Positions 1-11,832 of a DNA stretch of 64,000 nt are shown here, in pieces. The stretch is from Stenopsyche tienmushanensis (lineage: Eukaryota > Arthropoda > Insecta > Trichoptera > Stenopsychidae), in assembly GCA_008973525.1 (NCBI GenBank), contig WACJ01000222.1:496001-560000 (forward strand), read 5' to 3'. Numbering within the stretch: position 1 is the first letter of the stretch; every line of letters begins with the position of its first letter. The position numbers and the translations under genes are program-made. The notes beneath the pieces were generated by a model. That model was not told the origin of the DNA. It saw only the letters and a list, made by a program, of their open reading frames with translations, and did not search any database.

Positions 1-532
1 CAAAACTTGATCCATTCCCTGTTACAAAGGGGGCGAATTTATCTTCCGCGGAAACATAATGACCGGCAGATAAAGAAATTCTAACTTTGAAATGTTTGCT
101 TATTTTTCATCCCTTCGCGCTGCTATTATTTTGTTTAATTTAATTATTTCCCCACTTGGAATAATTTCGCTTGTGATTTCGACTGGGAACAATTTTACGA
201 ATTAAGGTTTATTTTATATTCGACTCTTTGTTTGGGGGCGATGTAGGTTATATTTCAGCAGCCCCCTTCTTCCAATTTAAATGTATACATTTTGTTTATT
301 TATTTAATGTAGATGAACTCTTCGAATGCGAAAGTTCAAAAACCAGGATATGGTCTTGCTTCAATTTTATTATGTTACTTTATTTATTTAAAAATCACAA
401 TGAATTTCTTCTTGAATCGAAATGATATGCCAAACACAAACAGAGAATGAAAATTTGAATAATTTGATCTTTAAAAAAAAATTTCGATAAACGTGCAAAT
501 GTTCTTTGTCTTTTGTCAAACATGTTATATTA
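1..532. other. Non-coding, nothing recognised
   Basis: AT-rich DNA. The only open frame of note (228-425) has low-complexity, Phe/Leu-rich composition and no recognisable domain or splice context. I see no gene or repeat here. Confidence 0.5.
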
Positions 533-835
533 AGAATAATCGGCATGCGTTGCAATGCCATAAGCGCTTAATAATTATTTAAAAATAAATACAGTACGTG
601 GTTTATTATATAACCACCGTATTGCGCACGCATCCTTTCTCTCCCCGTCCCCGCAGCCCAAACTTAATTTCACCGGACCGATATGCACCAACATGGTGCA
701 TCCATACAATTTTTTTATGCTTGTGTTATTTCCGCAAGTATGAACAGTATGTTGACAAATTTTTATGGCAATCGGATGAACGGTATGGAAGCGCACTAAA
801 TACGGACAAACAAACATTGACTTTTATATATTAGA
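533..835 (-). mobile_element. Non-autonomous Helitron-like element, decayed copy
   Basis: The stretch begins with the terminal hairpin region shared by this family (CGGCATGCGTTGCAATGCC from 541) and ends with the family's 5'-terminal motif in reverse (TATATTAGA at about 824-832). Between them lies the conserved core with CGGATGAACGGTATGG and the tail ACGGACAAACAAACATTGA. The CTAG at the 3' terminus is lost. It shares a middle section (about 560-700) with the copy at 18517-18944, so the two belong to one subfamily. Reading frames on both strands here are non-coding shadows. Confidence 0.7.
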
Positions 836-1489
836 TAACAACAAAATTGGTCATTTTTTAGGCTTCGTGTTTTATGCAATAATTTTATACAACGTGTCAG
901 TATAGTCGAGAATTTGTGACTTCTTGATAGAAGGATGACATAAAATAAAGGTTCATTTTGTTATCTAACACACCTTAGACTAAGATCTAATGACAGTCAA
1001 ACCCAAATATAAAGAGAGTGAGAATCGTTTGTAGGATCTCAGTCTCCATTGCATATATCATAAACACGATGCTGTGTGTATACATGGCATAAAGCGACCA
1101 GTAGATCACCATCTTGCCTATTTTATTATATATTACACAAACACAGTTTAATTTTTAACTAACAATTTTTGTTAATAAATTGAAAAAAGCATTGCATAAA
1201 TTGCATTGAAAAGCACTGCATTTTGCTTAAAAATTTAATAGTCTTACTTTGCGAAAGCCTAACGCATTTTATTTAACTTATTTTATATTGATAATATTAC
1301 TAATTAAATAGAAATTCAAAATGCATAGGGCCGTTTAAAATTTGGAGTTTGTAATTATTGAAATTGTTTGTTGCTCCAGACGGGAGTCGAATCAGAGTTT
1401 TGTATATTAATAGTTTATTGGAAGCCGAAAGAGCACTGCGTCGACGAAAAATAGAGTGCAGCGCCCTCATGGATGATAATCTGCGTCTT
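836..1489. other. Non-coding; short dispersed-repeat piece
   Basis: Mostly AT-rich. About 1070-1160 resembles 43460-43545 (shared TATTTTATTATATA followed by ACACAAACACA), so part of it is a dispersed repeat. At 1374-1396 the minus strand looks like a tRNA T-arm (GATTCGACTCCCG), but no A box or tRNA fold accompanies it. Confidence 0.4.
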
Positions 1490-1870
1490 CTACCTTAGTC
1501 TTCTGTTCAAAGTCACCCCCAAGTATTATTTCCATTCGATGGAGCTAGACCTGACAACTAATGGATCAGTTTGATGATGTTTATTTTTCACGGAAAACAA
1601 GATAACTTCGGTTTTTTCTTTGTTTATTTTAAGTTTCCAACCATGGAGTCATGGAGATTTTCAACAATTAAATTGTTACTCCGAGAGCTCGTATAATATG
1701 CATTTTCATCAGCGTAGAGTGCGAAGTTTGATGAAGATGGTGTTGGTAGATCGTGCAAATGTAAATTAAATAGGTAAGGTCCTAAAATATTGTCCCGAGG
1801 AACTCCCACTGAAACAGATTGGGGAGTTGACGTTGCTCTGTTTAAGATTACCGAAAATCAACTATTTTGC
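1490..1870 (-). pseudogene. Non-LTR retrotransposon reverse-transcriptase fragment
   Basis: Minus-strand translation gives GVPRDNILGPYLFNLHLHDL, the RT motif that precedes the catalytic YADD box, then LYADENAYYTSS where YADD is expected. The second catalytic Asp is therefore replaced by Glu. After a frameshift near 1637 the homology continues as WKLKINKEKTEVILFS, and after a stop codon as YLGVTLNR. This order is the thumb-side end of a Jockey/CR1-like LINE RT. The element is truncated at both ends and carries at least one frameshift and one stop, so it is dead. The clade assignment is tentative. Confidence 0.8.
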
Positions 1871-2144
1871 ACAGATAGGATTGAATAATTTTAATAAGGT
1901 AATTTGGAAAATTAAGACAGACAGTGTCAAACGCCTTTTAGATATTGAATAGTATAATACCGGTACATCTCTTCATGTAAATTTTCGAGAAAAAAACCGA
2001 ATTACTCATCATTAATGATGTTTATATTGAGTTGATCAAGTCTATTAAGGATATATTTTCGAATATTTTACTTAGTGCAGAAAGTAAGCTAATCGATCGG
2101 TAATTAATTGGGTTACTGGTGTCTTTGCCTGGTTTGGGCAATGG
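1871..2144. other. Non-coding, nothing recognised
   Basis: AT-rich spacer between the LINE relic and the mariner relic. No feature seen. Confidence 0.4.
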
Positions 2145-2415
2145 GAAGTCTCTTCAAAAAAGGTTGGCTATTATGTCGTTGGAGAAGAAGATCGCATATT
2201 GAAATACACTGAAGTTTATTTGAGTCAGTCAGTTCATAAGGAAGCCACACACATGCACGATTGATGTAGCCCAATTTTATCAGATGATTATGGACGGATG
2301 TTCGTGGAATTTCTAACTTGTTAGCTATTTCGCGAACAGTATATCGCAGGTTTTCTTCAACCATTGTTATGATTAGATCTGTTTATTTGCGAAAGAGACT
2401 TATGGGACAACCTAA
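2145..2415 (-). mobile_element. Mariner 5' end: TIR plus transposase HTH fragment
   Basis: On the minus strand a mariner-type terminal repeat begins at 2415 (TTAGGTTGTCCCATAAGT) and is followed by an ATG and a helix-turn-helix stretch with YTVREIANKLEIPRTSVHNH. The mariner linker follows (VWLPYEL) and then ISICDLLL and PFLKRL. These are the paired-like HTH and the start of the catalytic half of a Tc1/mariner transposase. Homology stops before the first catalytic Asp (expected TGDE), so only about the first quarter to third of the transposase survives. The flank beyond the TIR is TA-rich, as expected of a TA target. Confidence 0.88.
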
Positions 2416-3152
2416 TATATTTTTGTCATCTGAGAAATTATTTTAAACGGAAGATTTTTAATAACTGCATACACATTGATCGCATTATCTATTTGCATAC
2501 TAAATCAAAATTATTTTTAATACAAATATTACCAAAAAAATATTTTAAATAAGATTGCTTCTAAATATTTAAAACGTTTGAATTTGAAAAATTAAAATTT
2601 AATGTTCATTTATTAACCAATTTAATTTATAAACAAGGCGGTCAAAATTTCTGCTTGTACTCAATAAACAAGAATAATTCGCCAAAATTTTAATACAAAG
2701 GTAACGAAACAAATACATTTAATTTTTAAGACGTGATTATGTGCACATTGGTCCCCAAAAATGTGTGTGAATGTTAAATATTCGATAATAATAAAACATC
2801 AAGAATTGTATTTTAAAATGTTTATCTATCAATATTAATGAATTGAGATTTCTATAACATCGAGATATACATTCTGTATGATTCATTTTGTTTCAAAAAT
2901 CTCCCAATGTATAATAGATTCAACTTTGCCTTCAGTGCCTTTTTTTTGTCCTTATGACGGCAATCAAAGCATGAATCCTTGATGTGTCATATCCAATGTC
3001 GGATATAGAGGATCTCCATAGGAGATCTTACTAGGGAAATTGTTTAATGTGGTAGTTTCCCATTGCCTTCCACACGCGGTGAAGTAAGGATAGGATTATT
3101 TGGAAAGGTAGGAGAAAAGAGAATCTATGAGTTAGTAGCGAAATTATCATCT
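2416..3152. other. Non-coding, possible old dispersed repeat
   Basis: AT-rich to 2930. From 2930 to 3120 the composition is more balanced, with a short palindromic stretch (GGATCTCCATAGGAGATC at about 3010) and a patch that looks like a dispersed insect repeat (TAGTTTCCCATTGCCTTCC). I found no second copy in this window. Confidence 0.3.
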
Positions 3153-3385
3153 TCTAATATATAAAAATGAAATGGATTTTGTTCGTTCGAAATGCGCTGC
3201 CATACCGTTCATCAGATTGCAATAAAACTTCGTTCACATATTTTTAAGAATTCTGCGAGTAACACAAGTATAGTTTAATATATAAAAAGCAATGTTTATT
3301 TGTTCGTATTTGATGCGTTGACATACCGTTCATTCGATTGCGATACAATTTTGCCAACTTATTTTTTGCACGTTCTACATCCATT
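3153..3385 (+). mobile_element. Non-autonomous Helitron-like element, 3'-truncated
   Basis: Begins TCTAATATATAAAAATGAAA, the family's 5' terminus, followed by GTTCGTTCGAAATGCGCTGCC and the CATACCGTTCAT core. A second, diverged copy of the same ~105-bp unit starts near 3272, so the element has the tandem two-unit layout seen in other copies. The 3' hairpin and CTAG end are missing. It lies about 100 bp upstream of the candidate exon at 3496. Confidence 0.75.
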
Positions 3386-3495
3386 TAATTTACTTTCCAT
3401 GTCTCCTAAGCATGCCTATAATATTTAAATATTTGATATGTTTTAACACGATTTTACTCATCCATCATTTAATATTAAAAATTGTATGCTTTCAG

Positions 3496-4617
3496 GGAAC
3501 CAGGATTGTAAAGTTCATAAGATGAAAGAACAAAAGTGCTTCTGCATATCGCGTTCTAAAATTGGAAAATATAAATTATTGGTAGAAAGAGAGGAACAAA
3601 TTATCAATCAAATAAAAGAAAATTTGAAAAGACAGTTTGAAAATGAACTACGGAACAGATGCTTGACATTTGAAGAAATTAACAACAATAAATCAAAGAA
3701 AAAAGATATTTCTAATCGAAATAGATATTGTCGATTGGATAATTGTAAAAATGTGCACAAAGATATAATAGTTGATGGTAGTTCTTTAAATATATGTCGA
3801 AGACTAAAACTAGAACCAAAAAACCGTTGCAGAGAAGATGAATATACAAATGAATTGAAATTCGCTCAATCACACCGTAAACATATGTGTTTAAATTCTG
3901 AATGCAATTGCAGATTTAAACCCAAAAACCTACAAGAAAATCAAAGAAATGTTGCACCTAACTTGTGTAAAAAATGTGAAAACCGTAAAATCAAAACAAA
4001 TTCTCATTTGAATCAACCGAATATCTTCAATTTGCAAGTAACTATGAATGATCAACGGACGGTTAAAGCTGATGCTAAAAAAAATCCTAAGCAAAATAAG
4101 ATGAAGAAATCTATAGTCGAGGATGAAAATATGGATATCAAAGCAGAAGATGTCATGCTTGACCGAAATGAGGAATCGTCTATTCCATCAAAACTTGATC
4201 TCGAGTCGGATGATAGCGAAAAGATTGATGATGCAGTTTTTGACGAAGATCTCAAAATGATCCAGCCCGAGGAAGTGAATCTAACAACGAAAGAACATTC
4301 ACCTGTCAAAGAAATATCGCAACCAAAGCCAATAAAAAAACCACCTAGAAGCAGAATGTTAGTGATAAAGAAGAAAAAGAAAATAAGTCCGGTGCGAAAA
4401 ATTACTTCAGATAAAAATAAATCCAAGAAGAAGGAACCCAACACCAAAACAAAAAAGTCTGACAATCGATCATCAAACACCGAAATGATAAAGTCTCTCA
4501 TAAAGTTCGAAGAGCGGAATAATCGCACTTCAAAACTCAAACAAGATGAGACGACGAAGAACTCAACCAACGACTTATACTGTATGTTTTGTCCTTGTTG
4601 TAATGTATACATCCATT
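3496..4617 (+). CDS. Candidate internal exon of an unknown Cys/Lys-rich, probably nuclear, protein
   Basis: The open frame runs without a stop from about 3450 to 4625. A good acceptor (pyrimidine-rich TATGCTTTCAG ending at 3495) and a strong donor (GTAAGT at 4618-4623) bound a 1,122-bp exon, exactly 374 codons, phase 1 at both ends. If unspliced, the ATG at 3486 would give 379 residues. The protein starts with clustered Cys (CKVH, KCFC), then a predicted coiled coil (EREEQIINQIKENLKRQFEN). Four Cys groups follow: YCRLDNC, MCLNSECNC, LCKKCENRK and, at the exon end, YCMFCPCCNVYIHC. An acidic stretch (ESDDSEKIDDAVFDED) precedes strongly basic runs (IKKKKKISPVRK, NKSKKKEP) that look like nuclear localisation signals. 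The Cys spacing suggests metal binding, but no named zinc-finger class fits. I do not recognise the gene; partner exons were not found. Confidence 0.7.
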
Positions 4618-6245
4618 GTAAGTAGTTTATTTTTAATAAATAGATCAAAACGTCTGAATAAAACTGGATCGAGACTTTTAATCTGGATTTATTCGCAAAC
4701 TTTTATAATGAAAGTTCTCGACGAAGGCACTAATTAGGTACTTGACTGCAATATTAATCTTCTTATTGCAATAATGACGAACAATTTCCATAAAACGAGA
4801 AAGACTTACGAATTTAGACGAAGAATTGATGGTAGCCATATCAATTATTCGATCTAATATTTCTGATATCTGCAAAAGTCAACAAGCTTAGCTCATCACT
4901 GCTTATGGACGCCATGATAAGTTGAAATAAGTACATATAATTGGAGAAACAAAAAGCATGTGCTCTCCCTAAGGACCGAGTTTGAAGTGAGGAGCAGGGC
5001 AGGGCTCAATCTCAATACTTATGGAACTTTATTGTAAACTAAATATATGTTCATATTACCATGGATAGTATATATTGAAATATAACTTTTACATAAATTA
5101 TTATAAAAAATAGATCTTGTTAAACATGCTTTAGATAGGTTTTGATCGCGATTTTTTCGATAACATTCGCAGTTAAAGTCTGAAAAATAGATACAATAAA
5201 TTCAATCACATCTTCAAACACAAATAAAACAGTTATGGAACCAATTTGTAGAGAAATAAATAAAAATGCAATAAAAAGACCGTAAGAAGAGTAATGGACA
5301 AATAGTGATCACAATAAAGTGGTCTTGTGACCCGTAGTGATTTCCTTGTATCCGCTTCCTGACCCCTTCCTGATCACAGACGTTCGCCTCAGGAAATCAG
5401 GATTGATCGTGATGATTATTGCTTTCGTTTTTCAACTCCACTCTGCTCACAGGAGGAAATTGAAAACAGTCATTTGAATAATGGGCCATCGCTAAATCTT
5501 ATTCGATCCCTGGTCAAATCTAGCACAATATTTTGAAGGTTTTACCCAGCGGCGAGCCGTATTGAAATCAAATCCCGGATAGCGAGAGCAAATATCGAAA
5601 ATGGATTTTCGCTTAAATAATCCCCGAATTAATAATTCAGGCTGTACATTTACACCATGGAATGAGGATTTCATTATTGAAATATAAGGATCATAGACGT
5701 CGCCAACAAACGGGGGCACATTCATTATCCGCAAACTACCCTCAGATTATTTATATTAAATCTTATCGTACTCCAGCCGTGTGTATTATTTCCATTAAAT
5801 TAGCATTCATGGATTGATGAACATAGCATATGTTGTTTTGCAACTTATAATTTAGATCCTGACCCGCTTCTATCAGAAACATAGTACGATGCACCCATAG
5901 GCAAAATGCGTGCTTGATAGATAAGTGAAGTTTTAGATTCAACGGCGTGTAAACGTTGTCTGTCATTTGCAGACATTTTACATAACAGTATGATAGCATA
6001 TTTCTTAAGATTCAAGCCATTTCATACTCATATGCATGAAATCATTTTAAATAGTAAATTTATTTTATAACAATAATATGGCATAATCATTTATGGTTTG
6101 ATCTTGTTAAACTTACAATGTTTTGCGTTTTCAAGGAAGCACAGATGATTAGAAGTTAACAGATAATGCTATTAGGCGTTTATTCATTTTATGTAGCTTT
6201 TTATATTGCTATGGTGAAAAATATTTGGGTCTGCAAAACATAATT
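4618..6245. other. Probable intron or intergenic DNA with one mixed-composition island
   Basis: If the exon at 3496-4617 is spliced, this begins its downstream intron. The stretch is AT-rich up to 5320. The island 5320-5990 has balanced composition without a convincing frame, since the two minus-strand frames there show no domain or splice support. No further exon could be assigned. Confidence 0.4.
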
Positions 6246-6545
6246 TTGAATATATAAAAATGAATTGGGTTTTGTTCGTTCGAAATGCGCTGCCATACCG
6301 TTCATCCGATTACAACAAAAATTCGTTCACTTATTGCTAATAATTCCGCGAGTAATATAGGCATAGTATGCGAGTAACATCTAATATACAAAAATAAAAA
6401 TTTGTTTGTTCGTATTTTATACGCTACCATACCGTTCATTCGATTGCGATAAAACTTTGTCAACTTATTGTTTGCACTTTTTCAAATAATATAGATATAG
6501 TACAACTAACTTACAGTAGATCTTATATATAAAAAATCAATGTTG
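6246..6545 (+). mobile_element. Non-autonomous Helitron-like element, tandem units
   Basis: Starts with a diverged 5' terminus (GAATATATAAAAATGAATTG), then the core GTTCGTTCGAAATGCGCTGCC and ATACCGTTCATCCGATT. A second unit begins with TCTAATATACAAAAATAAAA at about 6382 and repeats the core (ATACCGTTCATTCGATTGCG). A third 5'-like start (TCTTATATATAAAAAATCAA) lies at about 6522. The 3' terminus is not present. The three successive 5'-like starts show head-to-tail internal repetition. Confidence 0.75.
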
Positions 6546-9374
6546 TAGCAAATTAAATAAACTTCATTATTTCTATCATTTTTTCAATATTGAGACTTGT
6601 GTGCTTATAACAAATGTTTCTTTTTTAAAGGTTAAATATCCGGTAATATATATAATTATACATAATACTTTAATTGCAAATTTATTAAGAAAATATTGAC
6701 TGTTCTGTGGTTGGTGGTAGAAAAAGGGGAGGAGGGGGATTTAAACTGGTTAGCTTAAAAATAATGGTACCAAATGGACAGACAGACATATGTTCGATGT
6801 TGTATAGATACACGGATATGAAAGGAAACATCTCTTTAAAAACACTTCATGTAAAAATAGTAGATTGGGTATCAAAGCCGTAACTAGGGTATGAAGCGCT
6901 CGTGGTAAGGATCTAACTTCCGCACCCCCCCCTCCCCCTCACCAAGAAATCTATTAAATATATAAAAATATAAAATTAATACTATTATAAATGCAATATA
7001 TTATATACTAGTATAATGTATGTTTTAAAATAATATACAAATATAGTCCCAAAAGTATCCGACCTAACGTATAGATGGCGGTTACTGTTTAAAAAAAATA
7101 CTGTGATAGAGTATCTAGACCCTATGTTTCTTCTGTGATCGTATAGATCGTAGAAAATGTCGCTAAAAGCGATGGAAAAAAGGACGGAGTTGCCATAAGG
7201 TTTGTATGCTCAATCGGTCCGCTTTTCGGACCGCTGATATGACGAATGAGCGCCACGCGATCCGAAGAAGACTGATCCGGGTGGGTTGTTTAAATTTAAC
7301 AATGTTTAAGCGATAACGAAGAGGAAATAGACAAATTAGTATATATTATAAAAACGGACGGAGTCGAGCAGTGTTGGGTCATGTGAAGTATAATGTATAA
7401 TGTTAGTATTAATTTTTTCAAAAATAAGAAATGATAAAGATATTTTTCCGCGGCCTCACTTATTAAACCAACCGACAAATTATAAGTTTTAATTGCAGAT
7501 TCCGTTTTTTTTTAAAATATAAATAAGCTTTCATCGAAAGCTTTCAATAATTGATTTATTATAATTTCATTCTAATTCAAAAATATTTTTTTGGTGAAAA
7601 GCTTTTGTAATATCTTATGTGACTATTTTCGATCATTTTATAACTGATTTCATATCATTTTCTAAAAAATGTGTTCGCTAATCACACTTTCTGTATATTT
7701 GAATCCAAAAAAATGAGTTAAATACGAGCGAATATAAATATAGTTTTTAACAAATATTCATAATAATTTACCGCATAAATATGGTATTTGCAGTTTAAAA
7801 ATAATAATATCAGGAAAAATTCTCCAGAAACTCCTCAATTTAGATGCATAGAAATTTCTTGAATCCATTTTACCATCCGAGTCCCTTTGACTGCAGCCAA
7901 GATATATTATTTATTTATGAAAGTGTAAACATTTCTTTCATGTTCCGCCTTCAAAATTACTTCATCACACGAGCTCCAGCATCATGTTTTATTAACCGTA
8001 GTCGAGCTAGGTGCAGTCAAAAGTCAGCGCGTGTCTGCAGCTGCATCCGTGATAAATTGAAGCAGTAACTCATATGAAACCGGAACGTTTAGTCAACATT
8101 GTCTAGTGACATGGAAACCGTGACGTTTTTCCCTGCTGCCTCTAGTTTCATCCAGAGCAAATGTTGGGGCATTGCTGCGCCAGGATAAACAAAATCACTA
8201 TTGAGCCACCATTTGTGCCATAATCCAGCTTACATGCAGCTCATGTTTGATTTGATGACGCCTCCCAATCCAAATAGATTGATTCTGATTGACGCTACAA
8301 TATGAATTAGTTGACTGGCGTTGTTCGCAGCGGATAATGTCTCACATGAAACACGTCAAAGTGAATTTGAAACTGTGCAAATTTATTTGGAAAAGTCACC
8401 ACGAATAGAATAAATTACGGGGGAAATTTTTGTGCCCGAAATGTTAGTGTCGTAAATTTAAAAATAATGTTCTGATCCCATCTTCAGAGTCACATAAAAT
8501 GAAAAACCATTCACATAGTTTTGCTTTCAAACGGCTTCGAATGGAAAAGTGCCACATGTTTTAGCCACAAAGGATATCTTCGATGAGAGAAATTCTTCGA
8601 ATTCGAAACACGTGCTACAATTCCATATATAAACTTTGGTATCAATCTCGTAACTAAGTTGAATATCCTTAAGTCAGAGCCAACATTTTTCTTGCAAAAA
8701 GCCGCTACGTTTTGTAACAACAAACATACACATTTACATTGTAACGGGTGAGTTATATTTCATGGTAGTATAATTTCGATTACACGGACAGATAATTTTC
8801 AGGATCATTGGTTTTCAATTAAACTTTGAAGACTTGCCAGAATTCATGCCTCCAAGGCTTACAGAATCCATTAATCTGTGTATACAATTAAAGCACATGA
8901 ATTTTAAATAGCATAAATGTTTGAATGTTTTTCTATACATACATTATATTATACGCTGGGAAGATTTCACAGTTATACACTAATGCGCAGCTCAAAGGAT
9001 TCGTTACAAATCATAAATGAGACAGGATGTCTTTCATTATAACAATTATTTTCTTCCACTGCGGAGGGTCACGATATCCTTGAAAAGAGATTTTGTGGGA
9101 GTATCCATTGAATAGAGATAAGATATGTGAATGAAATATTTTATATCAATCCTGTAGGACTTAATTAATGGCTTCAGTATTTACTTTTTCATGAACAGGA
9201 AATCAGGACTATTGATACTTTTGAATTTATTAATATTTTAAATAATTTCTTTGGATCCAGATAATTATCGATAGTGAATAATTCAATATCAATACCATAC
9301 ATTAAAATGGACGAGAATTTATAAAAGCTTTTTAATAATAAGCTCAATTCACCAATATTTATAAATATTATATA
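6546..9374. other. Long non-coding stretch
   Basis: AT-rich with a C-run (6922-6936) and a balanced patch at 7040-7290 that starts like a Tc1/mariner end (AGTCCCAAAAGTATCCGACC at about 7046) but has no matching second end. 7830-8400 has mixed composition and short frames without recognisable domains. No gene supported. Confidence 0.4.
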
Positions 9375-9686
9375 CTAGTGATTACTCGGCATGCGTTTCA
9401 ATGCCACGTCTCGCATAACAAACTACGTACACTAACAATATTTTTACTATGCCTATGTTGTTTCTGTAAGTGTAGATAATAAGTTGACAGAGTTTTATTG
9501 CAATCGGATGAATGGTATGGCAGCGCATTAAATACGGACAAACAAACATTTATTTTTATGTATTAAATTATGCTTATGTTACTCATGCAACTCTAATCAA
9601 TAAGTGAACGAATTTTTATTGAAATATGATTAACGGTATGGCAGCACATTACATACGAACAAACAAAAAATATTTTTTATATTAGA
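9375..9686 (-). mobile_element. Complete non-autonomous Helitron
   Basis: The 312-bp element shows Helitron hallmarks on the minus strand. Its 5' end is TCTAATAT (9686 downward), preceded by A. Its 3' end is CTAG (9378-9375), followed by T, which is the A|T insertion rule. A short hairpin of the GGCATT...CATGCC type lies about 10 nt before CTAG. Inside are two head-to-tail ~105-bp units, each with the motif GGCAGCGCATTA / GGCAGCACATTA and an A/C-rich tail. It encodes no Rep/helicase and would need one in trans. It is the cleanest copy here, with that at 18517-18944. Confidence 0.85.
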
Positions 9687-9902
9687 TTTATTGAAGAAAA
9701 CAGGGACATATTTCATTTAATTCTAAAATTTGGATGCATAAAAGTACTTTGCACTAATATAAGATATTTATAGCTATTTTCAATAATCAAGTGTGATTTT
9801 TCTTGCCAAATAAAAGCAAATAAAGTGATTTAGCAATCGGACTCGTACCTCAATAATTTTGGATTTGTAATTTTATAGAATTTTTAAAAAATTATATACA
9901 AT

Positions 9903-10058
9903 ATGAAAGATATCTTAAAATTAATTGAGAGTGATCCCATAGAATATGCTACGAAAAAGGAATATAAATATCATAAAAAATATGCTAAAAATAATAATCT
10001 TCCATTTAGAATGGGCGTTCTCACGGACAAACAAAGCTATAAATATGTATTAAAATAA
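9903..10058 (+). CDS. Small ORF, 51 aa, unknown
   Basis: ATG at 9903 opens 51 codons ending in TAA at 10056-10058. The product is rich in Lys and Tyr (MKDILKLIESDPIEYATKKE at the start) with no transmembrane segment or signal peptide. Overlapping AATAAA signals follow directly (about 10066-10080). Unlike most frames nearby it is not low-complexity. It may be a small gene, a terminal exon (TTTTATAG lies just upstream at about 9872-9879) or chance. No family recognised. Confidence 0.3.
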   Translation: MKDILKLIESDPIEYATKKEYKYHKKYAKNNNLPFRMGVLTDKQSYKYVLK

Positions 10059-11565
10059 TTTTATTAAATAAATAAATAAAGTCGTAGAATATCAACTGAT
10101 TTTTGGTAATATGTGAGAGAATAAAACGCTATGTCTGCTGTGAATGGCCGAGCTTAAAATAAGGTATATGATATTTTCTTCGATGTGGCGATAAAGTATA
10201 AAGAAAATGAAAGTCTTAAATTTTCAATTTTTTTATTGAATTCCCAATGTGAAAATCAAGAAAACCGATAAGTTCGCCACAGTCGAAGGAATGTAGAGAG
10301 GCTAATAAATAATTCTAAAAAGCAAGGAGACGACTGGGAAGCTTTGTGTTGGTTCTTCGATTAAAATATTCATTCCTTTCAACGATTGATTTTCAAATGG
10401 GCGGAACGAAATTGGGAGATTCGGGTTCATTTTAAAATTAAATTTTGATTAAAATTTCATCCCTTTCGCGTTTTATATCAAATTAAGAAAGCTTTTTGCA
10501 ACCCCCGGTCTGCATGTATTAATAATGGCAAAAAATCGTGAAACTCTTCCAGTTTTTAATATTCAATTTAGAGCAGTGGCGAAGGATGCTGCTTGATGGT
10601 CTGCCACATTTTTGGCCAGCATGTTAGGTAATTATATTTGGAGCAAGTTTATATGTGAGTAGATTTTCACATGATAAAAGCAAGCCCAATTTTAATTACA
10701 TAAACAACGGAGTTTTGGTTAACTCTATCAAAATCTAATTAAGCTCTCGTCTATTCGTACTTTATTTCGAAATTCGATTTAAATTTTATGGTAATGGTTG
10801 TATTCTTCATCAACGGTGCAAATTTGCTAAATTGTCTTTTTTGCAGATAGTATACAATATTGATTATTTAATCGACGCTGGAACGTATGTACGTATATTT
10901 GCGGTATGGTGTTCAGTCGTTGACAGGTTGTGGTATATGAGCGGCACCTGACTCGTTGGCAATCCTGCGGACCTGAACTGGTTTCCGACGTCTGTCACAG
11001 ACGTGAAGTTCAATTAAAATATGATGAACGGTTTGCAACACACAACTTACCTTTGGGTCTTCGTCCATTTTTCATAGGGGCGACTAACCATCCCTTAAAA
11101 CTATGATCAATAGTCTTAATAAAGTCTTTAAAAATAACGTGAGTCATATTTTTATTATTTCAATAACATTAAGAAACAAGTATCCAATCGCATTTAGTAT
11201 TTATTTGAGAGGTAAATTAAAAATTTAAATTATACTTCTTTCCGATATTTCGAACCTCTTGTTGGGCTCATGGACACGTTACCATTACAAGTGAGATATT
11301 TAAAAATTATTTTTATAAAAAGACAATTTTCTAACCTAAATCATAATAATAGAATATAATTCTCAAAATTATATTATGATATTAATTTATAATATAAAAA
11401 ATGAGACAAGATAATTTTGATACTGATACAATAATTAACCCAATCGGAGCGGAAATCGTGAGACAGAGACGGGTGTCTTGCGTCTCATCATACACACCAT
11501 GCATCGATGGTAAAATCGTGCCGTAAAGGTCGTCACACGTCGTAAACACTCATTCGTCGTAAACG
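10059..11565. other. Non-coding stretch
   Basis: AT-rich, with a balanced island at 10870-11110. That island contains a short GACGTCTGTCACAGACGT-like inverted repeat near 10990 and no frame of note. 11450-11560 holds a duplicated phrase (GTCGTAAACACTCATT / GTCGTAAACGTTCATT at about 11540 and 11558). No gene seen. Confidence 0.4.
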
Positions 11566-11832
11566 TTCATTCTTACTATTTAACAAAAAATCGCATTCTA
11601 AAGAATCTTTTAACCGTCATAAAATTAAGGTATAATTAACTGAAGTCGGATAAGCTCTTTCAACAAAAAATAAGACGATTTTCGCTCGTGTTGTCTTGAG
11701 AGTAGGCGTTTGTTTTGATAATTAATATACTCGCATTATTCTTATTGTTTACAAATTTTATTATTCCCCCTTGACTGTTCTGGAGTGACGTAATTAGCTG
11801 AGTATCACTACTCCCTTGCAAAATCTACTCTT
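11566..11832 (+). repeat. Dispersed repeat family Y, copy 1
   Basis: Matches the reverse complement of 43935-44158 over about 220-260 bp. Shared blocks include TTTTAACCGTCATAAAATT, GTTGTCTTGAGAG and GCGTTTGTTTTGATAATTAA. Identity is judged by eye at well above 80% in the core. No coding capacity or terminal repeats are evident, so the type of element is unknown. Confidence 0.65.

Noticed and set aside
1374..1396. tRNA T-arm-like sequence on the minus strand (GATTCGACTCCCG)
   Set aside because: No A box, anticodon arm or acceptor stem accompanies it. It could be a fragment of a tRNA-derived SINE, but no second copy was seen.
4052..4648. 198-codon open frame on the minus strand opposite the candidate exon
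   Set aside because: It is the antisense of the Lys/Asp-rich exon. Its Phe/Ser/Leu-rich composition is what complementing that sequence produces, and it has no splice or start support.
7046..7110. Tc1/mariner-like terminus AGTCCCAAAAGTATCCGACC
   Set aside because: No matching inverted end and no transposase motif in the next 400 bp. Too little to annotate.
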